Position numbers and translations under genes: made by a program. 64,000 nucleotides of DNA from Pedobacter cryoconitis (GTDB lineage: Bacteria > Bacteroidota > Bacteroidia > Sphingobacteriales > Sphingobacteriaceae), in assembly GCF_014200605.1 (NCBI RefSeq), contig NZ_JACHCE010000013.1, forward strand, positions 62,001-126,000. Direction: 5' to 3'. Below the pieces are notes generated by a model. It was given only the letters and a program-made list of their open reading frames with translations, was not told the DNA's origin and made no database searches. Positions 32,211 to 41,023 of the stretch are shown here, in pieces (within the stretch, counting starts at the first letter, position 1; every line of letters begins with the position of its first letter).

Positions 32211-34577
32211 ATGAAAATCAAGGTTTTCCTTATTATATTTCTATTTATCTCTATATTCAGGCTCTCTGCCCAGACTTCTTCTGGTTCTTTACATGGTAAT
32301 ATTGTTTCTTTTGATAACGAACCCATTCCAAATGCCAATATCGTCCTTCAAAATACAGCACTTAAAACCACTACTGATCTCAATGGAAATTTCAACTTTA
32401 AAAATGTCCCTGCGGGAACATATGTATTGATAGTTTCCAATGTCGGTTATACTGCTAAAAGACAAAACCTGGTTATTGAAACAGGAAAAAAGCTAAAGCT
32501 CAGTTTTCAACTTTCAAAAAGCAGACAGGAACTCAACGAAATTGCGATAAGCGGTACTAAAAACCATTATAAGGTAAAACGATCCGGTACTTCGACAAGA
32601 ATGGATATTCCATTATTAACCACCCCACAATCTGTACAGGTAGTTTCTAATCAGGTCATCAAAGACCGTCAGGCATTTACATTAAATGAAATTTCAAATT
32701 CATTTACCGGGATGAAAGCCAATAACGGAAGTGGTTCTTTCAGCATCCGTGGTTTTACTGCTTATTCACCTACAGATGCAAGTTTTCTCTTATATAATGG
32801 AATTCGCGGCAATTTATACCTGTGGAGCCAGCAACCATTACTCTACAACATTGAAAATGTAGAATTACTGCGTGGTCCCTCAGGTGCATTGTTTAGTGAA
32901 GGTTCACCGGGAGGAGTTATCAATTTTGTAACTAAAAAGCCACTGGAAAAAGAAAGATATGAATTTGATGCTGCTATCGGCAGCTGGAATTTCAAACGTT
33001 TCTCAGCCGATCTAACCGGGCCTTTGTCTAAAAACAAAAAATTGCTTTACCGTGCGGTCATTGGTTATGATAAATCAAAAAGCTTCAGAGATTATCAGGA
33101 TAAAGAGAACATTTTTATCGCACCTTCCCTAACTTATCTTTTTTCGCATAAAACTGATTTGAATTTAGAAATCAATTACGCGCATCAAAAAACCAATCAG
33201 CAATATGATAACGGTACTTATATCCGTACCAACCCTGATGGAACATTTGATTTCAACTATTATCCAAATAACCTGACTGTACAAAGCCCGGCCGATTATG
33301 GAAAAACAGACAATGCATCTGCAACCCTTACTTTTAATCATCAATTTAATGATCGGCTGAAACTCACAGCTGTACACCGTGCAGTCCATAGTAAACTGGA
33401 TTATACAGATCACATCCCCGTAGGTAAAATAAGAAATGACTCTATCAGCCGTGGTTATCAGGATTGGGAAACCAGCCGTTTCAGCTTACAGACCACAGCT
33501 TATTTAGCTTATCAGACCCATACTGGCTCCTTAAAACATCATATCATTACCGGTGTTGATTATAACCGTTATGGATGGACTAAAAATGATTATCAGTATA
33601 AGCCTGCCACACGCATTTCGATCTTTAATCCAGATTATAGTAACGATCCGCCCGCAGCCTCTGTTAAAGCACAGGAATCTGATGATAATAAAAGAATTAC
33701 TAATCTTATTGGTGTATATGTCCAGGATCAGATTAGCCTGGGTGAAAAAATTAAAACTTTACTATCCCTTCGTTATGATTCGTACAATGCTAAAGAAACG
33801 CCACTTTCTGCCAGAGACAATAAACAGGGCGATGAACTGCAGGCTTCCGGGTTTATTCCCCGTGCCGGACTGGTTTATTTACCTGCTGATCATATTTCTC
33901 TCTACGCCAGCTTTTTAAAATCTTTTAATCCGCAAACCTCCAACAATGTTTTATCAGGAGGTCCTTTTCCTACCCGCAGAGCCACACAATATGAAATTGG
34001 TTATAAAGGAGATTTCTTTAACAATACCCTTTCTACCAGTGTTTCTCTTTACCAGATCAGGTATGCGAATATTCTGGCTTCAGCACCAACAGAAGAAAAT
34101 TCTCATCGCCAGGAAGCGCTTAAAGGAACAAGAAGCAATGGTATCGAATTTTCAGCTACCGGTACGATACAAAATTTTAATATCATAGCCGGTTACGCTT
34201 ATAACGATCACGTGATTCTCAGTACCAGTACCTTTGGTAAAAAAGGTGACCGCTTTAGTAATGCCCCAAAACATATCGCCAATTTATGGTTGAAATATAA
34301 TGTTACAAAATGGATAGTAAAGGGAGCTGGTCTGGCTGCAGGAGTCAGATACGTAAGTGATCAGGTAGGTCAGATTACAAATCAGAGTTTTGTATTCCCG
34401 TCTTATACCGTTCTTGATGCCGCAATTAACTACCGCAGGGGAAAATACAATATACAGCTCAATGCCTATAACTTAACAGACAAACGTTATTTCACCGGCA
34501 GCCGTTCCAGCACGGTAACAGGTGGTTTGGGTGATCCGCTGAATTACAGATTAGGCATAAGTTACCTGATTCAATGA
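32211..34577 (+). CDS. TonB-dependent siderophore-type receptor
   Basis: The 788-residue outer-membrane receptor has a signal peptide (first 20 residues ending SAQ), a carboxypeptidase-regulatory-like domain (about 25-105, GSLHGNIVSFDNEPIPNANI), a plug domain (about 120-245, TPQSVQVVSNQVIKDR, VELLRGPSGALFSEGSPGG) and a 22-strand barrel ending NAYNLTDKRYF...RLGISYLIQ. The TPQSVQVV plug and NLTDKRYF end are marks of the siderophore-receptor group. The overlapping PepSY gene supports ferric-siderophore or similar metal uptake. There is no SusD partner, so it is not a polysaccharide system. Confidence 0.93.
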   Translation: MKIKVFLIIFLFISIFRLSAQTSSGSLHGNIVSFDNEPIPNANIVLQNTALKTTTDLNGNFNFKNVPAGTYVLIVSNVGYTAKRQNLVIETGKKLKLSFQLSKSRQELNEIAISGTKNHYKVKRSGTSTRMDIPLLTTPQSVQVVSNQVIKDRQAFTLNEISNSFTGMKANNGSGSFSIRGFTAYSPTDASFLLYNGIRGNLYLWSQQPLLYNIENVELLRGPSGALFSEGSPGGVINFVTKKPLEKERYEFDAAIGSWNFKRFSADLTGPLSKNKKLLYRAVIGYDKSKSFRDYQDKENIFIAPSLTYLFSHKTDLNLEINYAHQKTNQQYDNGTYIRTNPDGTFDFNYYPNNLTVQSPADYGKTDNASATLTFNHQFNDRLKLTAVHRAVHSKLDYTDHIPVGKIRNDSISRGYQDWETSRFSLQTTAYLAYQTHTGSLKHHIITGVDYNRYGWTKNDYQYKPATRISIFNPDYSNDPPAASVKAQESDDNKRITNLIGVYVQDQISLGEKIKTLLSLRYDSYNAKETPLSARDNKQGDELQASGFIPRAGLVYLPADHISLYASFLKSFNPQTSNNVLSGGPFPTRRATQYEIGYKGDFFNNTLSTSVSLYQIRYANILASAPTEENSHRQEALKGTRSNGIEFSATGTIQNFNIIAGYAYNDHVILSTSTFGKKGDRFSNAPKHIANLWLKYNVTKWIVKGAGLAAGVRYVSDQVGQITNQSFVFPSYTVLDAAINYRRGKYNIQLNAYNLTDKRYFTGSRSSTVTGGLGDPLNYRLGISYLIQ

Positions 34578-35665
34578 AGAAGATAAATTTAACACGTGTG
34601 CTGGTTTTTTCAATACATAGCTGGCTGGGCTTAATAACAGGTATATTTCTACTCTTACTGGGTATAAGCGGATCTGGTCTGGTCTTTTTAAAAGAAATAG
34701 ATGAAAGCGTGCATGCAGAACTGCTAACGGTAAAACCTACAGGTAAACCTTTACCATTGGATAGTTTCTATCTTAAAATCGCCCGCAGCCATCCAAAAAT
34801 CAAAGGGATAGCCTGGCTCAATCCTGCCGCAGCTCCAGACCGGGCCTATGAATTCAGACTGTATCAGAATGACGGTAAAATCAGCACCTACGATCTGGGC
34901 ATGGTCAGTATGAACCCTTATACCGGAAAGGTATTAAGAGAAGGAAATCTGAAAGATTTCAATACTGGTTTTATGCATTGGCTAATCCAGTTTCACTGGA
35001 GTTTTCAATTAGGGCTCCCCGGGCTTTTGATGGCAACCGTATTTGCCATTACCATGTTAATTTCGATCATAACCGGTCTGATCATTTACCGGAAATATAT
35101 CTGGAAAGTATTGACCTTCAGGGTTGGGATTAAATGGAAAAACCAGAGTACCATTGCCTCTGGCTTACATCGTGTGGTTGGCGTATGGGCCCTGGCTTTT
35201 AACCTGGTTATATTTTTCACAGGCTTCTGGATGAACATGTTTGCTTTTGATCCGGCTTACTGGCAAAAGCAAACATCTCCCTGCCCGGCAAATGTTTTAG
35301 CGAAACAGCCATTGGAAGGACTTTTACAGAAAGCCTTTGAAAAGATGCCGGACTTAATTCCATTAAGCGTTTATATGCCCACACAGCCAGGCAGCGATTT
35401 CAAGGTAAGCGGAACATTAAAGGATCAGCATCCATTATTTCAGGGTGGAAATTCCGTTTCTTTCGACGCCGGAAACGGACAGCTGACAGCTACCAAAAAG
35501 TTTAGCGAAAAAAGTCTGTGGGCAAAAACAGAAACAAGTTTCTTTCCTTTACATACCGGTAATTTCGGTGGTATTCCTGTGAAGATATTATATGTTCTGA
35601 TAGGTTTATTACCCGGTTTATTATCAATTACCGGTTTTATGCTTTGGTGGAGAAAGATAAAATAA
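34574..35665 (+). CDS. PepSY-associated membrane protein
   Basis: The 363-residue protein has four membrane segments: residues about 10-35 (HSWLGLITGIFLLLLGISGSG), about 145-175, about 195-220 and about 335-358, with the PepSY-TM pattern IHSWLG, HWLIQFHWSF and LHRVVGVWAL. The His residues in the first three segments are typical of the family, which includes siderophore/haem-related inner-membrane reductases or permeases. The ATG overlaps the receptor stop by 4 nt (ATGA), so both are co-translated. A role in releasing metal from the imported ligand is likely but unproved. Confidence 0.9.
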   Translation: MKKINLTRVLVFSIHSWLGLITGIFLLLLGISGSGLVFLKEIDESVHAELLTVKPTGKPLPLDSFYLKIARSHPKIKGIAWLNPAAAPDRAYEFRLYQNDGKISTYDLGMVSMNPYTGKVLREGNLKDFNTGFMHWLIQFHWSFQLGLPGLLMATVFAITMLISIITGLIIYRKYIWKVLTFRVGIKWKNQSTIASGLHRVVGVWALAFNLVIFFTGFWMNMFAFDPAYWQKQTSPCPANVLAKQPLEGLLQKAFEKMPDLIPLSVYMPTQPGSDFKVSGTLKDQHPLFQGGNSVSFDAGNGQLTATKKFSEKSLWAKTETSFFPLHTGNFGGIPVKILYVLIGLLPGLLSITGFMLWWRKIK

Positions 35666-35675
35666 GAGCTGAACA

Positions 35676-35711
35676 AAAAATGGATGCTTCCAAAAAGGAG
35701 CATCCATTTTT
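35676..35711. terminator. Terminator after PepSY gene
   Basis: Twelve-bp stem (35676-35687 with 35700-35711) with A run before and T run after, 11 bp beyond the stop. It can also serve the minus-strand gene ending at 35735. Confidence 0.88.
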
Positions 35712-35734
35712 AAATCATTCCATGATCTTTAATT

Positions 35735-36262
35735 TCAGGTATTTCTCTCGTAAACAAAAGTATCCCTCATTCTTCCCTTCATCTCAAAGTGCTTTTTAAT
35801 TAACCTGATTCTGAAAAAACCACAGCGTTTTAAAACTGCCTGAGAAGCCAGATTTAAAACATCGCAGGTAGCCTCAATAGTTTTCACGGCTAATTCTTCC
35901 GCAGCATACCTGATTAAAGCATTTGTAGCTTCTGCAGCATATCCATTTCTCCAGTATAACGGGTTAATAATATAACCCAGATTTCCTTTATGCGCTTGTT
36001 TGGTATCAAATCTAAAACCACAGCCCCCAATCAGCAGGGCTTCTTCTTTTAATACAATAGCTAATTCAAAACTGGTCCTTGGGCTGGCTTGATTAAGTTC
36101 CAGTACATTAGCAATAAATTCTTTAGTATCAGTTTCACTATTCGGTCCCCAATTCTCATAAATCAGGATTCCTTCCTGCTGCGCATACCCGTGAATCATT
36201 TTCCAGTCTGAGGCTATATATTCTCTGAGTATTAACCTTTCCGTCTCTATCCAGATGTCCAT
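35735..36262 (-). CDS. GNAT acetyltransferase, RimJ/RimL type
   Basis: The 175-residue protein starts IWIETERLILREYIASDWKMIH and has the acetyl-CoA loop region LGYIINPLYWRNGYAAEATNALIRYA and the late NLASQAVLKRCGFF segment, hallmarks of Acetyltransf_3 enzymes that modify N-termini or small molecules. The substrate is unknown. It begins 2 bp after the glgB stop, so it is the last gene of the GH31-glgB transcript. Confidence 0.88.
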   Translation of the reverse strand: MDIWIETERLILREYIASDWKMIHGYAQQEGILIYENWGPNSETDTKEFIANVLELNQASPRTSFELAIVLKEEALLIGGCGFRFDTKQAHKGNLGYIINPLYWRNGYAAEATNALIRYAAEELAVKTIEATCDVLNLASQAVLKRCGFFRIRLIKKHFEMKGRMRDTFVYERNT

Positions 36263-36264
36263 CT

Positions 36265-38229
36265 CTATTCTACTGTTTTAAGTACCATTGCACCAAGAGG
36301 TGCAATATTGATCAGAATAGAATAGTCCCTGCCATTTGCTTTGACAGTTTCAGGCTCAAAAACACTTGTATTCAGTTTACCACTTCCAAAAAACTCCGTT
36401 TCATCACTATTAAATATTTCTTTCCACGAAGCTTTAAATGGCAGGCCTATTCTATAATCCTGTCTGTAAACAGGTGTCATGTTCAAGATCACAATCAGCG
36501 TATCTTTTGCTTTATGCCCTTTACGGGTGTATACATAAATAGAATGATTACTGTCATCTGCACTGATCCATTCAAAACCCTCCGCAGAGAAATTAAAATC
36601 ATATAAACCAGGTTCTGTACGGTACAGCTTATTTAGTGCCTTCACATAGGTCTGCATTCCTGAATGAGATTTATAACGCAGTAAGTCCCAATCCAGAGAT
36701 CTGGTAAAGTTCCATTCTCCGTTCTGCGCAAATTCGTTCCCCATAAAAAGAAGCTTAGTTCCTGGCTGAGTAAACATGTAAGCATATAAAAGACGCAGGT
36801 TAGCATGTTTTCGCCATTCATCACCTGGCATTTTATAAATCATAGATGATTTACCATGCACCACCTCATCGTGTGAAAAAGGAAGCATAAACTTTTCAGA
36901 AAAAGCATAAGTAATACTGAAGGTAAGCTGATGATGGTTATATTTTCTGTCAATAGGGTCAGTCTTAAAATACTTAAGTGTATCATTCATCCAGCCCATC
37001 ATCCATTTCATACCAAAACCTAAACCTCCTTCACTTACCGGATGGGTCACCCCCGGGTAAGTACTGCTTTCTTCCGCTATAGTTTGTACCCCTTTAAAAT
37101 TAGTGTATATAGAGTCATTCAGATCTTTAAGAAACTGGATGGCCCCCAGATTTTCCGAGCCGCCAAATTCATTCGTCGCTGCATCTCCCGACTTTCTTGA
37201 AAAATCAAAATACAGCATAGAAGCCACCGCATCTACACGTAAACCATCCGCATGGAACTGATCCAGCCAGTACATTGCGTTGCTGATCAGAAAAGACCTC
37301 ACTTCATTCCGGTCATAATTGAAGATATATGATTTCCAGTCGGGATGAAACCCTTTACGCATATCCGCATGTTCATACAAGTGCGTCCCGTCAAAATGGA
37401 ACAACCCATGTGCATCACCAGGAAAATGTGAAGGGACCCAGTCCAGAATTACCGCAATATCATTTTTATGAAACTCTTCAATCAGGTACATCAGTTCCTG
37501 TGGTGTACCATGTCTGGAACTAGCCGCAAAATATCCGGTAATCTGATAACCCCAGGATGGATAATAAGGATATTCCATAATCGGCATCAGCTCGACATGG
37601 GTAAAGCCCATTTCCACTACATAAGGCACCAGGCTATTGGCTATTTCCTTATAAGTTAATATACGTTCCGGTTCTGAAGGGTCACGCTGCCACGAACCTA
37701 AATGGACTTCATAAACAGACATTGGCTGATCCAGTGCATTTAATACAGGACGCTTTTTCAACCATGCTTTATCTTTCCATTTATAAGCAGTATCCCAAAC
37801 TACAGAAGCTGTTTGCGGCGGATGCTCCCATCTTGTGGCAAAAGGGTCACCTTTTTCATAATTCTTGCCATCAAACCCTTTGATAAAATATTTATAAACT
37901 GTCCCCTTGCCCAATTCCGGGATAAAACCTTCCCAGATTCCCGAAGCATCAAGTCTTTTATATAATCTGTGCGAATTTGTATGCCATCCATTGAAATCTC
38001 CCGTTACATAGACATCCTGCGCATTTGGAGCCCATACAGAGAAATAAGTACCCTCAGTATCGTTCATTTTCAAAAGATGTGCGCCCATCTTCTCATATAA
38101 ACGAAAATGTTTGCCCGAAATAAACAAGGCGATATCAAAATCTGTCAGTAAACTAAAAATCCAGACAGGTGCATCAGCAGATACGGTAATAATTTCTTTC
38201 ACAGGATTTCCCTGATTCGCTTTAGCCAT
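36265..38229 (-). CDS. glgB: 1,4-alpha-glucan branching enzyme
   Basis: The 654-residue GH13 enzyme has a CBM48 domain (about 55-140, GTYFSVWAPNAQDVYVTGDFNGW), the catalytic barrel and a C-terminal all-beta domain. Catalytic residues: nucleophile D333 (GLRVDAVASMLY), acid/base E386 (QTIAEESS) and D454 (FSHDEVVHG). It makes alpha-1,6 branches in glycogen. The first 50 residues hold a short non-CBM segment. It lies 30 bp downstream of the GH31 gene, so synthesis and trimming of alpha-glucans appear linked. No glgA or glgC is in the window. Confidence 0.96.
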   Translation of the reverse strand: MAKANQGNPVKEIITVSADAPVWIFSLLTDFDIALFISGKHFRLYEKMGAHLLKMNDTEGTYFSVWAPNAQDVYVTGDFNGWHTNSHRLYKRLDASGIWEGFIPELGKGTVYKYFIKGFDGKNYEKGDPFATRWEHPPQTASVVWDTAYKWKDKAWLKKRPVLNALDQPMSVYEVHLGSWQRDPSEPERILTYKEIANSLVPYVVEMGFTHVELMPIMEYPYYPSWGYQITGYFAASSRHGTPQELMYLIEEFHKNDIAVILDWVPSHFPGDAHGLFHFDGTHLYEHADMRKGFHPDWKSYIFNYDRNEVRSFLISNAMYWLDQFHADGLRVDAVASMLYFDFSRKSGDAATNEFGGSENLGAIQFLKDLNDSIYTNFKGVQTIAEESSTYPGVTHPVSEGGLGFGMKWMMGWMNDTLKYFKTDPIDRKYNHHQLTFSITYAFSEKFMLPFSHDEVVHGKSSMIYKMPGDEWRKHANLRLLYAYMFTQPGTKLLFMGNEFAQNGEWNFTRSLDWDLLRYKSHSGMQTYVKALNKLYRTEPGLYDFNFSAEGFEWISADDSNHSIYVYTRKGHKAKDTLIVILNMTPVYRQDYRIGLPFKASWKEIFNSDETEFFGSGKLNTSVFEPETVKANGRDYSILINIAPLGAMVLKTVE

Positions 38230-38259
38230 TAGTATAAAGGATTATATGTTTTTAAAATC

Positions 38260-40731
38260 TCACTCTCCTTGAATTTGTATTACAGCGAAGTTTTTATGGG
38301 TCTTAAAACGTAAGCAGTTTCTCTCATCCGTATGGAAACCTTTAATTTCCACTCCATCTACAATCACTTTGACCACGCCAAAAGGTATCCCGATTAAGTT
38401 ATAATTATAGGTTTCGTAATTCGGCGTATACAAACCTTCCAGTTTTTGCTGGATCAGCAGACGGCGATCATTCCCTTTAACAGTAAACTTCTTCTCCGAA
38501 TAAATATCCTGCTCATAAGCAAAAGTATCTCCATGATCTTCAAAGAAAAACGAATTCACTTCATAATCAGCATAATAAATATTCAATAATACTTCATCAA
38601 CATTTTTCTCTCCAACGTACTGCATCACCGGATACTCCGGAATAACAGCTCCCGCTTTGATGAAGATAGGCATATCTTCTAATGGTGCGTCTATTAAATG
38701 TTCATTTTCACCGGCAAGCAAACTATGTGTCCAGAAATTATACCATTGTCCCTTTGGTAAATAAACTGTTCTTGAAACAGCACCTTGCTCTAAGATCGGG
38801 CAAACCAGGATTTTATCGCCGAAGGCAAATTCATCCTGTCTGAAATGGTTGCTCACATTTTCCTGCTCCAGCATAACCAGAGGTCTTAAAATAGGAAAAC
38901 CATAACGGTGATGTTCCCAGAAAACGGAATACAGATAAGGCATTAAGCGGTATCTCAGTTCAATAAACTTACGGTTGATTGCAGTATAAGGCTCTCCGAA
39001 ACTCCAGGGCTCTCTTTCGGCAGTATCCCCCGCAGAGTGTGCACGCATAAAAGGAGAAAATGTACCTAACTGAATCCATCTGGTAAATAACTCCCCATCA
39101 GGTTCCCCGCTAAAGCCACCGATATCAGTCCCGCAAAAAGGAACTCCTGATACAGACATCCGCTGACATTGTATATTTCCAATTTTCAAATGCTCCCAGC
39201 TCGCCACATTATCCCCCGTCCATACACAACCATAACGCTGCATTCCGGCATATCCGGCACGTGTAATGGTAAAAGGACGTTTATTGCGCATCAATTTTTT
39301 CAGTCCGTCATAAGTTGAACGCACCATTTGCATTCCATAAACATTATGTGCTTTACGGTGCGATCCTCTGTGTCCGTCATAATTATGGCGGACATCATTT
39401 GGAAATGTTCCTGCCCCGAAAACCGCCGGTTCATTCATATCATTCCAAACTCCGGCAACCCCCATATCTACCAGTTCTTTATACAAACCACCCCACCATT
39501 CTCTTACTGTTGGGTTCGTGAAATCAGGGAACTGACATCTGCCGGGCCATACGTGACCTTCCATAAAGTAATCATCACTCCTTCTGCAGAAATAATTATT
39601 TTCTTTTCCTTCCTTAAACACCCAGTAATTGTCATCGACTTTAATTCCCGGATCGATCATCACCACCGTCTTGAAACCGTCATCTGCCAGCTCCTTGATC
39701 ATCTTTCTCGGATCAGGAAAATGCTTTTTGTTCCAGGTGAAACAGCGATAGCCATCCATATAATCGATATCAAAATAGATCGCATCACAAGGGATATCCC
39801 TTGAACGGAACCCTTCTGCTACTGCTTTTACCTTAGTCTCCGGATAATAGCTCCAGCGGCATTGATGATAACCCAAAGCCCATTTTGGTGGCATAGGATG
39901 GGTTCCGGTCAAACTTTGATAACGTTTAACCACGTCCATCATATGAGGGCCGTGAATATAATAATATTGCAATTCACCACCATCAGACCAGAAACTGGTC
40001 TTATCGTTATCTTCTTTTCCAAAATCAAAATAAGAGCGGAAGGTATTGTCAAAGAAAATACCGTAAGCAGCTTTCTGGTGCACACCTGTATAAAAAGGGA
40101 TAGTTCTGTATAGCGGGTCCTGATCCCAGCCAAAAGAATAAGCATCAGTATTCCAGTTCTGAAAATGACGGCCGCGCAGGTTCATATTTCCGGATTTATC
40201 CCCAAGACCGAAAAAGTTCTCTTCAGGAAAACATTTCTTGGTTGCAAAAACATAGTAGCCACCAAAATCTGCATTTTCTTCCCAGTGCATTGGAGAAGCA
40301 TCCTCGCTCATCACCATTTGTGTAAGATTCTCTATAAAAGAAATATGAAAATCTGCCTTTCTGATCTTACAAGTAATTGTATTGGTAGAAATTGCATAAT
40401 AATCTTCTTCTTCATCCATACTGAAAGTACTCACTTTCTGATCCACTACCGGAACAGCATAAGAAAACTCTTCCAGAAAAACACTGTGCGGGGCCAGTCT
40501 GACGCGGATAATCTCATTACTGACTACCCTGACTTCCACGCAGGCTTCACCATCCGAGAAGAAAAACTTGTTCCCTTCTTTACGCACTTCCTGAACATGA
40601 GTCAGATATTTCTTAACTATCGGTTTTAAGGCAAGTACCGGATTGTTCAAATGCTGAATAGTTGTTTCAACAATTTCCTTAATATTGTCGTTATCCTTTA
40701 TTTCGTTTCCTTGTTCTTCGAATTCTTCCAT
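38260..40731 (-). CDS. Glycoside hydrolase family 31 alpha-glucosidase
   Basis: The 823-residue protein has an N-terminal beta domain (about 40-270), the GH31 barrel with nucleophile D431 in VWNDMNEPAVF and acid/base D507 in VWTGDNVASWEH, substrate-site HSAGDTAEREPWSFG, and C-terminal beta domains with LPKGQWYNFWTHSLLAG. There is no signal peptide, so it should act in the cytoplasm on maltose-type oligosaccharides or glycogen ends. It is the first gene of a three-gene minus-strand group with glgB and the GNAT gene. Confidence 0.95.
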   Translation of the reverse strand: MEEFEEQGNEIKDNDNIKEIVETTIQHLNNPVLALKPIVKKYLTHVQEVRKEGNKFFFSDGEACVEVRVVSNEIIRVRLAPHSVFLEEFSYAVPVVDQKVSTFSMDEEEDYYAISTNTITCKIRKADFHISFIENLTQMVMSEDASPMHWEENADFGGYYVFATKKCFPEENFFGLGDKSGNMNLRGRHFQNWNTDAYSFGWDQDPLYRTIPFYTGVHQKAAYGIFFDNTFRSYFDFGKEDNDKTSFWSDGGELQYYYIHGPHMMDVVKRYQSLTGTHPMPPKWALGYHQCRWSYYPETKVKAVAEGFRSRDIPCDAIYFDIDYMDGYRCFTWNKKHFPDPRKMIKELADDGFKTVVMIDPGIKVDDNYWVFKEGKENNYFCRRSDDYFMEGHVWPGRCQFPDFTNPTVREWWGGLYKELVDMGVAGVWNDMNEPAVFGAGTFPNDVRHNYDGHRGSHRKAHNVYGMQMVRSTYDGLKKLMRNKRPFTITRAGYAGMQRYGCVWTGDNVASWEHLKIGNIQCQRMSVSGVPFCGTDIGGFSGEPDGELFTRWIQLGTFSPFMRAHSAGDTAEREPWSFGEPYTAINRKFIELRYRLMPYLYSVFWEHHRYGFPILRPLVMLEQENVSNHFRQDEFAFGDKILVCPILEQGAVSRTVYLPKGQWYNFWTHSLLAGENEHLIDAPLEDMPIFIKAGAVIPEYPVMQYVGEKNVDEVLLNIYYADYEVNSFFFEDHGDTFAYEQDIYSEKKFTVKGNDRRLLIQQKLEGLYTPNYETYNYNLIGIPFGVVKVIVDGVEIKGFHTDERNCLRFKTHKNFAVIQIQGE

Positions 40732-41023
40732 AAAAAGGTTTCCGTAATCTGTTTGTCTATGTAAATTGTCTTGTTACTATAGCTAAAGTGTTAATTATTA
40801 TGCCAAAACACAAAGTTTTTCATATATAATTCGAACAACCTTTTAAAGGTTCCCGACTTAACATACGCTTTGCTGAATCTATTTAGCTTTTTCTTTAACA
40901 AACCAAATTACATCTACATATGAAACACATAAATTTTTCGAACATTAGCAATCAATCCAGTTTTATATTAAATTGCCATAGAATACCATTATATAAAATT
41001 CTTTAATCGGCAATTCAATTCAT
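40732..41023. promoter_or_regulatory. Divergent promoter region GH31 / penicillin acylase
   Basis: A 292-bp AT-rich spacer between divergent genes. It holds a perfect 15-bp palindrome AACCTTTTAAAGGTT at 40837-40851, a candidate operator. No exact -7 element was found for either gene. Confidence 0.4.

Noticed and set aside
39315..40629. Several long plus-strand frames opposite the GH31 gene
   Set aside because: They are antisense shadows of a strongly conserved minus-strand enzyme gene.
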